Origin: Armigeres subalbatus
Lineage: Eukaryota > Arthropoda > Insecta > Diptera > Culicidae
NCBI RefSeq assembly: GCF_024139115.2
Contig: NC_085140.1
Span: forward strand, 28,941,806-29,005,805
Direction of reading: 5' to 3'
Length of the DNA: 64,000 bases
The translations under genes and the position numbers were made by a program. Below are positions 1 through 11,606 of the stretch, piece by piece. Numbering within the stretch: the stretch's first letter is position 1; each line of letters begins with the position of its first letter. The notes beneath the pieces were generated by a model, which was given only the letters and a program-made list of their open reading frames with translations, was not told the DNA's origin and did no database searches.

Positions 1-640
1 GCGGAGACATTATTCTGTATTTCTGAGGCTTTATTGTGGGTGCAGATGTGGAAAGTTGGGAGATACAGAGGGTAAAGTGAAAGTATACGTTTTCGGCATT
101 CTCAAAAATGGTGGTCCGAAACCGACTCCCCCATGTTCCGAAACCGACCCCCCTACCAGTAGTCCAGAACTGACCTATATTTCGCACACAAATAGTTTGA
201 GTAACGACAAACGAGTGTCGTCGACAGCGCCATCTGCGAGTAACACCGGAGAATCGGTACACTCCCCCCACAATTATGGAACAATTTTGCCAAAAAGTAA
301 TAATTTCACAATCACATTCACTATTTTCAATGGAAAATGAATTTCTATCGGGAATATAAGATATTTAATAGCAACCCATCATAATTTTGACTGCTTCAAA
401 ATTAAATTGATCAGTGTTCCATAATTGTGACCACGACCAAATTTTCCCACAGCTATGGAACAGTTTAGTATTTCCTGTTTAGTAAGTCACTTTTTAATAT
501 TTTTTGTGTCGACGTCCACGCTCAAAAGCAATAATTGTAGCAATAATCTCATTAGCGGTATGAACAAATTTATGGCTGATATTTGCAATAAAACGGCATT
601 TTTTACATTCGCCGCCATATTAGACACGAAGTGTTTCATA
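1..640. other. no gene seen; repeat-like edge
   Basis: Low-complexity AT-rich sequence. The short ORFs here have no recognisable domain. A GGTCCGAAACCGACTCCC-like motif near 112-155 recurs in the opposite orientation near 12778-12825, so at least part of this stretch is a dispersed repeat. Confidence 0.5.
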
Positions 641-1660
641 CACGGTGTGTCTGTGACCATTATTAACGAAAAAAAATGTCCATCCATTCTGAACTCGCCT
701 TTCGAGAGATATAATATCCAAGCGTCTGCTATGAAAATTTCAAAATCTTTCATCTAGGGAATCAAAAGTTATAGCAGTTACAAATTTAATGATTTTTGCG
801 TTCGATATCTCACTAATATGCAACCATATATACCGTGAATTTCCTCCTGATTACATCCAAATAAATTATCATCACATATGCAATTTGCAACCTCAATCAA
901 CTATAACCTTAAACCTATTCTTTGAATAATAGAAAAAAAAGCAAAGGATGTTAGAGATAACATTGTACAAATATCGATGGCAAAATAGACAATACAACCA
1001 AAATACAGTATTCAAATTACAGAATTATTGCACTTCAATCTCCTAATCATACCAAAGTGTGAATATTGTCTATGACAGACAAGTAACTACACTCTGTATG
1101 ATGATTCTGCTTTTATTAAATATGATAATAGTTGGTAACATAGAATACCGCGCTGAAACAATTTTGTTTTTCATGGGTACTGGGTAGTTAGTAAGACTAG
1201 TAAACCAACATTTAAACAACAATGTGCATCATTTGTTGTTAGTTATACAATCATCATCCAGTTCGATTCCAGCAGTGGTACGAAAACGAGTTCCATTTGG
1301 AAAAAAATGAGAAAGGATAGATCACACGAGGAAAACCGCCTTTTCCGAGAACGGTAGAAGTAAAAAGCATATATGCACCACTTCGGAACGTCTCAACAAT
1401 TTAACTGACTTGCTGAACTACAATACATTTACTTCATAAATTAATGCATTTACTACATCAATTAACTGACACAGGGAATACTAGTATCCGACTAGAAGAT
1501 GGAAACCATCGCATTTCCATGAAGCCAAGTAAGAAAATGAGAGATTTCAAAAGACTGAAACTATTTAAGAAATATTTCACTGTCATGAGACGATTTTAGT
1601 ACAATTCCATTTCATTCCACCAAATCATATTACATATCGTATTTAGACCTCAATTGTATG

Positions 1661-1715
1661 GTCGTCTTCAGTGTCTCGTACTTGACTCGACTCAAGTCGA
1701 GACACTGAAGACGAC
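1661..1715. repeat. perfect 18 bp inverted repeat with nested loop palindrome
   Basis: The arm GTCGTCTTCAGTGTCTCG (1661-1678) is perfectly complementary to 1698-1715. The 19 nt loop can itself pair (ACTTGA with TCAAGT). It lies in the spacer of the larger foldback and could form a cruciform. Confidence 0.85.
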
Positions 1716-1744
1716 CTTACAAGTCAACAGACTAAATACTCACG

Positions 1745-2046
1745 CTCCTCTAATGTGGACGTGTACTATACACATTTGGAAGTGTTGGCTTGACAAATGG
1801 ATTGCGAGTGATTTGACTATGCGTCCAATTTAGGAATCTCGAGCTCATTCAGGAGCCTCTGGGTTGCGAAGGCCGATGGAGGTCCTTCGTAGCTTAGTTG
1901 GTTTAAGCACTAGTCTAGCGTACTGTAGGGTCGTGGGTTCGAGTCCTACCGAAGGGAAAGTGGTTACCTCCAATGCATTTTCAATTCATTATCTTCTACA
2001 AAATGTACATATTCACATATAAGTTTTCATAACATTGTAAATTAAT
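1745..2046 (+). repeat. diverged copy of the tRNA-bearing cassette
   Basis: This segment matches the region upstream of, through and downstream of the tRNA-like gene in the 502 bp cassette at 2422-4028, but with many substitutions. It forms part of the loop of the large foldback and appears to be an older copy than the near-identical ones at 2422-4028 and 23333-24062. Confidence 0.7.
1883..1957 (+). tRNA. tRNA-like gene copy 1 (probable pseudo-tRNA)
   Basis: 75 nt folds as a cloverleaf: 7 bp acceptor stem (TCCTTCG with CGAAGGG, first pair T-G), 4 bp D stem, 7 nt anticodon loop CTAGCGT (anticodon AGC), and a T arm with loop TTCGAGT. Box A (TAGCTTAGTTGG) and box B (GGTTCGAGTCC) fit the Pol III consensus. 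The anticodon stem has one mismatch. The D-arm and anticodon 5' half resemble insect tRNA-Thr(AGT), but the anticodon reads AGC and there is no G3-U70 alanine identity pair, so a repeat-derived pseudo-tRNA is more likely than a working tRNA. This is the most diverged copy. Confidence 0.6.
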
Positions 2047-2561
2047 TTATGTAGTAAATGCATTATTTTATGATGTAAATGCATCGTTTTTCAGCAAATC
2101 AGTTAAATTGTTGAGACGTTCCAAAGTGGTGCATATATGTTTTTTCCGTCTACCGTTCTCGGAAAAGGCGGTTTTCCTCGGGTGATCTAGCCTTCCCCAT
2201 TTTTTTCCAAATGGAACTCGTTTTCGTACCACTGCTTGAATCGAACTGGATGATGGTTGTATAACTAACAACAAATGATGCACATTGTTGTTTAAATGTT
2301 GGTTACTAGTCTTACTAACTACCCAGTACCCATGAAAGACAACATTGTTTCAGCGCGGTATTCTATGTTACCAACTATTATCATATTTAATAAAAGCAGA
2401 ATCATCATACAGAGTGTAGTTCAATCAAAGGTAATTGCCTATTTCCGGGGATTAAACCACCCGACTTGGACGTTAATTTACAATGTTATGAAAACTCATA
2501 TGTGAATATGTACGTTATGTGGAAGATATTGATTTGAAAAATGTATTGGAGGTAACCACTT

Positions 2562-2636
2562 TCCCTTCGATGGGACTCGAACCCATGACCCTACAGTACG
2601 CTAGACTGGTGCTTTAACCAACTAAGCTACGAAGGA
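2562..2636 (-). tRNA. tRNA-like gene copy 2
   Basis: 75 nt, cloverleaf with anticodon loop CTAGCGT (AGC), intact box A TAGCTTAGTTGG and box B GGTTCGAGTCC. A run of T residues about 20-25 nt downstream, in the tail of the cassette, could terminate Pol III. One anticodon-stem mismatch (C against T) is shared with the other copies. Confidence 0.65.
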
Positions 2637-3063
2637 CCTCCGTCGGCCTTCGCAACCTAGCGGCTACTGAACGAGCTCGAGATTCCCAAATTGGACGCAT
2701 AGTCAAATCACTCGCAATCCATTTATCAAGCCAATACTTCCACATGTGTATTGTACACGTCCACATTAGAGGAGCGTGAGTATTTAGAATGTCTGGCGGC
2801 TATACACATTCTTCATCAGCAACGGTACTGATCAAGTGAGGTTGTGTAAGCTATTTGCCAGTCGGTCGTCAAGCTCAGACCCGACCGCATTGCGTAGGCA
2901 AGAGCACGCAACTCAAGTTCAGTTCAATCAAAGGTAATTGCCTATTTCCGGGGATTAAACCACCCGACTTGGACGTTAATTTACAATGTTATGAAAACTC
3001 ATATGTGAATATGTACGTTATGTGGAAGATATTGATTTGAAAAATGTATTGGAGGTAACCACT

Positions 3064-3138
3064 TCCCTTCGATGGGACTCGAACCCATGACCCTACAGTA
3101 CGCTAGACTGGTGCTTTAACCAACTAAGCTACGAAGGA
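3064..3138 (-). tRNA. tRNA-like gene copy 3
   Basis: Identical to copy 2 over 75 nt and 502 nt away in the same orientation, as part of the tandemly duplicated cassette. Box A and box B are intact, and the same downstream T-run is present. Confidence 0.65.
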
Positions 3139-3905
3139 CCTCCGTCGGCCTTCGCAACCTAGCGGCTACTGAACGAGCTCGAGATTCCCAAATTGGACGC
3201 ATAGTCAAATCACTCGCAATCCATTTATCAAGCCAATACTTCCACATGTGTATTGTACACGTCCACATTAGAGGAGCGTGAGTATTTAGAATGTCTGGCG
3301 GCTATACACATTCTTCATCAGCAACGGTACTGATCAAGTGAGGTTGTGTAAGCTATTTGCCAGTCGGTCGTCAAGCTCAGACCCGACCGCATTGCGTAGG
3401 CAAGAGCACGCAACTCAAGTTCAGTTCAATCAAAGGTAATTGCCTATTTCCGGGGATTAAACCACCCATCGAAGGGAAAGTGGTTACCTCCAATACATTT
3501 TTCAAATCAATATCTTCCACATAACGTACATATTCACATATGAGTTTTCATAACATTGTAAATTAACGTCCAAGTCGGGTGGTTTAATCCCCGGAAATAG
3601 GCAATTACCTTTGATTGAACTGAACTTGAGTTGCGTGCTCTTGCCTACGCAATGCGGTCGGGTCTGAGCTTGACGACCGACTGGCAAATAGCTTACACAA
3701 CCTCACTTGATCAGTACCGTTGCTGATGAAGAATGTGTATAGCCGCCAGACATTCTAAATACTCACGCTCCTCTAATGTGGACGTGTACAATACACATGT
3801 GGAAGTATTGGCTTGATAAATGGATTGCGAGTGATTTGACTATGCGTCCAATTTGGGAATCTCGAGCTCGTTCAGTAGCCGCTAGGTTGCGAAGGCCGAC
3901 GGAGG

Positions 3906-3980
3906 TCCTTCGTAGCTTAGTTGGTTAAAGCACCAGTCTAGCGTACTGTAGGGTCATGGGTTCGAGTCCCATCGAAGGGA
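3906..3980 (+). tRNA. tRNA-like gene copy 4
   Basis: Same 75 nt tRNA-like sequence as copies 2 and 3 but on the + strand, in the inverted half of the cassette. Acceptor, D and T stems pair fully, apart from a T-G first acceptor pair. Confidence 0.65.
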
Positions 3981-4821
3981 AAGTGGTTACCTCCAATACA
4001 TTTTTCAAATCAATATCTTCCACATAACATACAGAGTGTAGTTACTTGTCTGTCATAGACAATATTCACACTTTGGTATGATTAGGTGATTGAAGTGCAA
4101 TAATTCTGTAATTTGAATACTGTATTTTGGTTGTATTGTCTATTTTGCCATCGATATTTGTACAATGTTATCTCTAACATCCTTTGCTATTTTTTTTCTA
4201 TTATTCAAAGAATAGGTTTAAGGTTATAGTTGATTGAGGTTGCAAATTGCATATGTGATGATAATTTATTTGGATGTAATCAGGGATGATAATTTATTTG
4301 GATGTTTCAGCGCGATATTCTATGTTACCAACTATTATCATTCAATAAAAGCAGAATCAGCATACAGAGTGTAGTTACTTGTCTGTCATAGACAATATTC
4401 ACACTATGGTATGATTAGGAGATTTAAGTGCAATAATTCTGTAATTTGAATACTGTATTTTGGTTGTATTGTCTATTTTGCCATCGATATTTGTACAATG
4501 TTATCTCTAACATCCTTTGCTATTTTTTTCTATAATTCAAAGAATAGGTTTAAGGTTATAGTTGATTGAGGTTGCAAATTGCATATGTGATGATAATTTA
4601 TTTGGATGTAATCAGGAGGAAATTCACGGTATATATGGTTGCATATTAGTGAGATATCGAACGCAAAAATCATTAAATTTGTAACTGCTATAACTTTCGA
4701 TTCCCTAGATGAAAGATTTTGAAATTTTCACAGCAGACGCCTGGATATTATATCTTTAGAAAGGCGAGTTCAGAATGGATGGACATTTTTTTTCGTTAAT
4801 AATGGTCACAGACACACCGTG

Positions 4822-5046
4822 TCATAATAAGATTATTTGCAATCGATTGGAAGTTCAGTAATTTTGTTCTAATCAAACCTTTTTTAGATTGGATACCACA
4901 TAGCGGACCGAAAGCTTAGATCCTAACGTGGTTTTCATGTATTAATATTTACAATTGGTTTATTTTTTGGCGTGTTATTATCCCCTATTATCCCCTGCTC
5001 AAGAGTGAATTGCACGAATGACGTTTACGTTCGCGGAGCTGATGTA
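4822..5046. other. no gene seen
   Basis: AT-rich sequence between the foldback repeat and the next element. No ORF or repeat was recognised. Confidence 0.5.
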
Positions 5047-6269
5047 GGGTAAGACGGTATAATTGACGATGCCCCTGGCCAAGACGCCTCTAGAACACAG
5101 TTGGTACCTTCAAATATTTGTAAGGTTTTTGATTTAATTCTCATGTTTGTGATTTTTTTTCAGCAGTTGTTTATCAAAAGAAACGAAATTGGTCTCCGTA
5201 TTTCTTTGTTTGACAATGAGATGAAAATATGTTCAGTGAGATGGAGATTGGAGCAGTTCCCTTCACGCAGAAAAATAGATTGTAAAATCAACAAAATATG
5301 GGGTCAAATTTGACAATCTTGTTTGCCATCTCAGGGCTTACAAACATTTTTGTTGAATTCAAACCGAAATATTTGTTGATTTTACAATCGGGTTTGTCAT
5401 GGCTGTCAAAAGAGATTTTTGTCATTTCAATAATCATTTTGGTTGTATCAACAATCATGTTAGTAAAATCAACCATCGGTATTGTTGAAGATGACGTTTT
5501 ATTGGTTTTGTTCAATTGTTTTTCATTTTTCAAAATAAAAACAAACGGTTTCATAGACTTAATCAATTTATTTAAAAAGAACTGCATAGCAAATGATGCA
5601 AGAACATAAACATTAAAGAGAAATAACGTATCTACATTGAATTGCATCACACTGACCACTAATTAAGGAAACTATTCTTGCTGAAAAATGTCTAGGCACC
5701 GCTTTTTATTACCGATCCATGTCGCAGACAATGTTTCCTCCTTGCTGGAAAAAAGTATGGAGACAGTTTTTATTATTAATTATTATACGTATATATTACT
5801 TACCTCAAATGCTTACCTCAAGATGATACATGATACATTTATATTCAATAAGTGTCTAAAATATATTTTTCCTCTCTAAAGAAAATAATACTTCAATACA
5901 ATGTCACACTCTAAGTTTTACAAACACGTTTAAAAAAAAACATGGTGACATTCAACAAAACATTTTGTTGAATTTACTAACAACATGGATGATCCAACAA
6001 AATATGATGTTTGATATAACAAACCATACTTGTTTTTTTTTTTTTTTTTTTTTTAATTTTATTTGCTAATTATCTAATACATGCATTCATCTCTTAGACT
6101 AGGTGTTCCGTGTTTTCTTAACACTATCATCCTTATTTGCTATGTTACTTTTTAGTTATTATTAATACATTTCAATTGCCTCTGGCAGTTAGAATTTTTC
6201 CTCTGGTTGAATTGAACCATGTAGGAATTACAATGTTTTCAACTTAAACTAAACTTAACCTATTTTATA

Positions 6270-9200
6270 CTAAGGGTACAAGGAGTTAATCGTTGCAATA
6301 GAAGATTGCAACGATTTTTGTCTAAAATTGGAAATTATTTTGTTGGACATTTGTTGCAATGTCTCAATATTAGAAATTCTATGAAGTTCATTGGTACTAT
6401 ACCACGGAGGCAACTTCAGAATCATTTTCAAAATTTTATTTTGAATCCTCTGGAGTGCCTTCTTTCTGGTATTGCAGCAACTAGTCCATATTGGCACAGC
6501 ATACAACATGGCAGGTCTAAAACTTGTTTGTAAATCAAAAGTTTGTTCTTAAGACAAAGTTTTGATTTTCTGTTTATAAGTGGATATAGACACTTAATAT
6601 ATTTGTTACATTTGGCTTGAATGCCTTCAATGTGACTTTTAAAAGTTAACTTTTGATCTAGCAGAAGTCCTAAATATTTAGCTTCGCTAGACCAATTAAT
6701 TGGAACCCCATTCATAATGACAATATGTCTGCTAGAAGGTTTCAAATAAGAAGCTCTCGGCTTATGTGGGAAAATTATAAGCTGAGTTTTGGAAGCATTC
6801 GGGGAAATTTTCCATTTTTGCAAGTAAGTGGAGAAAATATCCAAACTTTTTTGCAATCTACTACAAATGACACGAAGGCTTCGCCCTTTGGCTGAAAGGC
6901 CCGTGTCATCTGCAAACAAAGATTTTTGACACCCTGGTGGTAAATCAGGTAAGTCAGAAGTAAAAATGTTATACAATATGGGCCCCAGTATGCTGCCTTG
7001 GGGGACACCAGCCCTTACAGGTAATCTATCAGATTTAGTATTCTGATAGTTTACCTGCAGTGAGCGATCTGATAAATAATTTTGGATCAGTTTAATTATG
7101 TACAGAGGAAAATTAAAATTCATCAATTTTACAATCAAACCTTCATGCCAAACACTGTCAAATGCTTTCTCTATATCAAGAAGAGCAACTCCAGTCGAAT
7201 ATCCTTCAGATTTGTTGAGCCGAATTAAGTTCGTAACTCTTAATAACTGATGGGTGGTTGAATGCCCATGGCGAAAACCAAATTGCTCATCAGCAAAAAT
7301 AGAATTGTCATTAATATGAACCATCATTCTATTTAAAATAATCTTTTCAAACAGTTTGCTTATTGAAGAAAGCAAACTGATTAAGCGATAACTAGAAGCC
7401 TCAGCTGGATTTTTGTCCGGCTTCAAAATTGGAACAACTTTGGCGTTTTTCCATTTATCTGGAAAGTATGCCAATTGAAAACATTTGTTAAATAAATTAA
7501 CCAAAAAGGATAAAGAGCTCTCAGGAAGTTTTTTGATAAGTATGTAGAAAATACCATCATCACCCGGGGCTTTCATATTTTAAATTTTCTAGTAATAGAT
7601 CTCACTTCATCCAAATTAGTTCCCAACGAAGGGTCAAAAACATTCTCTTGATTGAGAATGTCTTCGAAGCTCCGTGCAAGTGATCCTCAATTGGACTCTT
7701 GAGACCTAGACTAAAATTATGGGCACAGTCGAACTGCTCAGCAAGTTTTTGAGCCTTTTCACCATTTGTTACTAAAATTTTATTTCCCTTTTTAAGCGCT
7801 GGAATTAGCTTTTGAGGTTTTTTTTAAGAATTTTCGTTAATTTCCAAAAGGGTTTCGAACTGGAATCCAACTTCGAGACATTATTCTCAAAGTTGGTATT
7901 TCTCAGAATAGTGAAACGTTTGTTAATTTCATTTTGCAAATCTCGCCAAATAACTTTCAACGCGGGATCGCGAGTTCTTTGGTATTGCCTTCTTCTCACA
8001 TTTTTAAGACGGATCAGTAGCTGAAGATCGTCGTCAATAATAATGGAGTTGAATTTAATTTCACATTTAGGAATTGCAATGCCTCTGGCTTCGACAATTA
8101 AATTTGTCAAAGATACGAGAGCATTATCAATATCACTTTTGGTATCGAGAGGAATATCAACATCAAAATTCCTATCGATATACGTTTTATATAAATCCCA
8201 ATCAGCTCTATGATAATTAAAAGTAGAGCTGATTGGATTATAAATGACTTCTTGTGAGATTTCAAATGTCACAGGAAGATGATCAGAGTCAAAGTCAGCA
8301 TGAGTTACCAATTGGCCACACAGCTGACTTGAATCCGTTAAAACTAAATCAATTGTAGAAGGATTTCGACTGGAAGAAAAACAAGTAGGGCCATTGGGAT
8401 ATTGAATAGTATAATATCCCGCAGAACAATCTTCAAATAAAATTTTGCCGTTGGAATTGCTTTGAGCATTATTCCATGAACGGTGTTTGGCATTGAAGTC
8501 ACCAATTACGAAGAATTTTGATTTGTTGCGAGCAGGGTAGAAATATTTCACAATCAATGCAGTGAAAAACATGGATCTCAGTATAATCTGCGGTCGCCTT
8601 CATCGCCGCCGTGGTGAGTGCGACTGGGTGCAGCCGAAAAATCATTTCCAACTCCGACCTTTCAATTTCGCATTCAGCCACTCACAAGTCACTCTGACAT
8701 GCTGCTCAGTTCGCTCCTTACCGTATGACTGTGAGTGGCCCATTTAAACGCGTGATGAATTTTTTCAATTTGCTGGGTGAATGTGTACATTTTGCTGTGG
8801 TAGATTTCATCTTCGCGGCGCAGTGGGTGATGTGAGTTCTGTTGTTTACTTTTCTGCCTCTCCGGGAATGTGAGGTTGATTTCAAAGCAGGAAGAAAATA
8901 AAAACATGATATAAAAAAACATCACCTTCATCCAGTGCTACCGTAAATTTACAACCCTGGTTGCGAGTCAGAATTTGAAGATCAGCTTTCAACAAATTGT
9001 TTTGCTGCCAAGTAGGCAAGTAGGCTGCAATGAAGGAAAATTGTCCAAAATTTGTTTCAACAGAAACTCCCAAGGTTTCAAAAACTTTGGTTTCAAACGA
9101 AGAAAATAATTTATGTTTGATACGTCTATTAATGACAATGGCGACCCCACCACAGGCGCTGTCAAGACGATCATTTCTGTAGATAAAATAGTTTGGATTT

Positions 9201-9454
9201 CTTTTAATGGAGAGTCCTGGTTTTAAATACGTTTCAGTTATAATGGCAATATGCACATTATGAACTGAAAGGAAGTTGAATAATTCATCTTCCTTACCCT
9301 TTAGAGAGCGGGCATTCCAATTTAGAACTTTCACACAATTATTTGGATCCATTGAAACGGAGTCCGATAACAATTTTTGTGTGTACTTTATACCAACCTG
9401 AACAGCTTCAGGAATGGTATTTGCTTTGAACATTGCATCAATCATGTGATGCAA
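6270..9454 (-). pseudogene. Jockey ORF2 (endonuclease-reverse transcriptase), copy A, broken
   Basis: The protein would nick target DNA and reverse transcribe the element RNA. The endonuclease N-terminus (VLNWNARSLKGKEDELF, then ITETYL) is at 8960-9454. It is cut by a 427 bp hAT-like insertion and resumes at 7805-8532 with VIGDFNAKHRSW and SDHLPV. After a frameshift near 7805 and stops near 7576, the reverse transcriptase runs over 6428-7576, with AFDSVWH, the GVPQGSILGP motif and the FADD catalytic box. A further frameshift near 6500 leads to the C-terminal tail at 6270-6509. At least three lesions besides the insertion make it non-functional. Confidence 0.88.
8533..8959. mobile_element. hAT-like non-autonomous element, 427 bp
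   Basis: It is flanked by an exact 8 bp duplication GTTGCGAG (8525-8532 and 8960-8967). Its ends are CAGGGTAGAAATATTT and, inverted, CAGGGTTGTAAATTT. The 8 bp target duplication and CAGGG termini fit the hAT superfamily. It interrupts the Jockey endonuclease; copy B lacks it, so it is younger than copy A. No transposase is encoded. Confidence 0.85.
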
Positions 9455-9462
9455 TTGTTCAG

Positions 9463-11606
9463 TTAAAAATCAAAATCGGAAGCAGTCATGCTACCTGAAT
9501 CGGCAACATGACCGTTATTTTCCGTTGGGACATGGGTATAAACCTCATTTTGAGAAGAGAAATTTTGTCTACCAGCAGCGATGTTTGCATACGTAGGTAC
9601 ATTGGAAAAATTGGAATTTACTGAAGTGCTTGCTACCCGTTGACGAGCGGCAAAATTTGTTTGTGAATTGTGGTGGGTATGAATTGCTCGACCGGTAACC
9701 GGTTTCGAAATTTGAGCGTTTGAAAAATTTCTACCCGTCGAATCTGGGATCCGATTGGAATTTCCGTCATCAATTTTGCACGGGAATTCAAAACTTTTTG
9801 CGTGAAGGGCATTCCCAGAAATTGGATTTATGATTGCCCCCACAATTAGCACATTTAAATTTATTGGAATCTTCTCTCACAGGACATGCGTCCTTGGCGT
9901 GAGAGGTTCCACCACAAATCATGCATTTAGCATCCATGTGACAATGTTTGGTTCCATGACCCCACTTTTGGCACTTACGGCACTGGGTGGGGTTTTGGAA
10001 ATTTCCCCAGGCCTCAGGAAATGTTCCCATGTAACACGGACATGGGACATAATACAGGCCTTTCCAAACTTTTCATATTATTTAGTTCACTTTTGTTAAA
10101 ATGAACTAAATAAAATTCTTGAGAAATGCCCCTCTGGGAAGTACCAGAATGGGATTTCTTTTTCATCTTAATTACTTGGACTGGTGATAATCCAAGTAAT
10201 TGAGAAATTTCAATTTTAATCTCATCCAGTGATTTGTCATCACTGGGGAGACCTTTCAAGACGACTTTGAACAATCGCTCAGTTTTGTCGTCGTATGTGA
10301 AGAATTTATGGCGCTTCTCAGTTAAATACTGAAGAAGACGTTTGCGATCGTCAAAGGATCCCGGCAAAACGCGGCAGTCACCCTTCCTAGCAATCTGAAA
10401 TGAAACCTTGATCCCCTGAAGGTTACTCAAAATCTCATTCCTAAAGCCAGAAAACTCGGCAACAGATACCACAATCGGCGGAATCCTTTGCTTTTTCGCA
10501 TGAATCGAATCACCTGGGCTAGGTTCGATTTGCTCAATATCATCATTAATCAAATCGAACTGATTGCTCAGTTCGATAGGAGAAAAATTATTTCCGTCAT
10601 TAGAGTTTGAAGGAATATCTGAATTCTCCAGCTTCCTTCTATTTTTTCCGCGCTTTGGCAGGACGGTCTTGAAACCTTGTTTCTTAGAAGGAAGTGGAGA
10701 ATTCAAAGACTCCTTCCTTCTTGTTTTGACCCTTCCTTCGGAAGTGTCTATAATTTCACTTTGTATGCGTTACGCAGGTGAGTTACGTATTAATCTATCA
10801 AGAAATCTTGTGAATTATTAAATAAAATGTATAGTATTTTAAACAAATTCAACTTGACATTGAACATATAATTATAACAAATGATATGATATGGAATTAT
10901 GCCTATTTTTCTGATTTGTTTCAAAGAAACAAATGATTTTAATTGAGGAACATATAGAAGCATGTACAAAAAAATCTTCTCAGAAAAGCAAAAACGTAAA
11001 AATTGAAAGGGATTTCAAAAATTTCTTCAGTGGAAGCTAGATAGCAAATGTGAGCATGGTTTGAGACACTAATAGATCACTTGTATGCATGTATGTGTGC
11101 GTATGTGTGCAAATTCTGAAATTTACTACCATAAAAATCTAGCTCATTTTTAAGGTATTGAACAAGTTTAGTTTTATCAAATTAGACATCCATAAGGCGA
11201 AATATATGTTATTTTTGAACGCTATTGAGTTTCGTTCAGATCAATGACTGATTTAGTTAGTTCTGGATTAATTAATATGAATTAATGAATGGATTAATTA
11301 CTATGAATATGCAACCAGCGTTACGATAGTTACTAACCATGTCACAGTAGTTATTCAATCCGACGAGCGCCTTATAGATAGGCAGCATGAAGTACAGTAC
11401 GTTATCATTCGTTGAGTTGTCACTCAACCCATGGCATCCGCCTTTGGGTAGGCAATTATTTTGTTACTTTCACGGTAAATCGCCGTGGGAAGCTGAGTAG
11501 TTTTATCTCGTTTTAAATGCTGGACTCTGGAAAAAAATCCTTATAACTAAGGAAGGGTCAAAATCTCACTGTAGGTGGATTAATCTGGGTTTTTATTAAT
11601 ACTCAT
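9463..11606 (-). pseudogene. Jockey ORF1 (nucleic-acid-binding protein), copy A, broken
   Basis: By comparison with copy B, translation would start at the ATG near 11604-11606 (MSINKN), but an insertion at about 10728-11588 follows at once. The remaining reading frame (10014-10706) has a basic N-terminus and the region that precedes zinc knuckles in Jockey ORF1 proteins (VVLKGLPSDDKSLDEIK). A one-base loss shifts the frame near 10020. CCHC knuckles (CRKCQKWGHGTKHC, CMICGGTSHAKDAC, CANCGGNHKSNFWEC) follow at 9788-10030, and another frame change leads to 9463-9852. The family function is RNA binding in the retrotransposition particle. Confidence 0.85.
10728..11588. mobile_element. 0.86 kb insertion in Jockey ORF1
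   Basis: This sequence is missing from copy B at the matching point (after AATAAAAAC). GTTTT at 10723-10727 and at 11589-11593 looks like a 5 bp duplication. A 15 bp inverted pair TTTTGACCCTTCCTT lies at 10724-10738 and, inverted, at 11549-11563, with about 25 bp beyond it on the right. No transposase ORF was found and the family was not recognised. Confidence 0.6.

Larger units (their letters stand above)
2422..4028 (-). mobile_element. tandem and inverted tRNA-like cassette insertion with 15 bp target duplication
   Basis: The insertion is flanked by ATACAGAGTGTAGTT at 2407-2421 and 4029-4043, exactly where the surrounding foldback arm is interrupted. Two direct copies of a ~502 bp unit (starting near 2420 and 2923) are followed from about 3468 by an inverted copy, giving a palindrome with its centre near 3470. 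Each full unit carries a tRNA-like gene. A 15 bp duplication points to LINE-type target-primed insertion. Read on the minus strand, the 3' end is CAATTACCTTTGATTG, as in the other insertion at 23333-24062, while the 5' ends differ. Inversion by twin priming or template switching is inference. Confidence 0.75.
641..4821. repeat. composite foldback (long inverted repeat)
   Basis: The left arm at 641-1437 is found again in inverted orientation on the right. Its inner part (about 850-1437) matches 2047-2421 plus 4044-4282, which are now separated by an insertion at 2422-4028. Its outer part (641-1158) matches 4304-4821, so the block 4044-4282 is repeated directly at about 4365-4612. The loop at 1438-2046 holds a perfect hairpin and a tRNA-like gene. 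This is read directly from the sequence. A foldback DNA element, or one enlarged by unequal exchange, is inference. No coding ORF is seen. Confidence 0.75.

Noticed and set aside
2855..3040. 61-residue ORF present identically at 3502-3687 and 23431-23685
   Set aside because: It is part of the repeated tRNA cassette; copy identity comes from the repeat and no other protein signal is present.
5288..5659. 123-codon minus-strand ORF
   Set aside because: AT-rich interior of the TIR element with ATCAACAAA-type repeats; amino acid make-up follows base composition.
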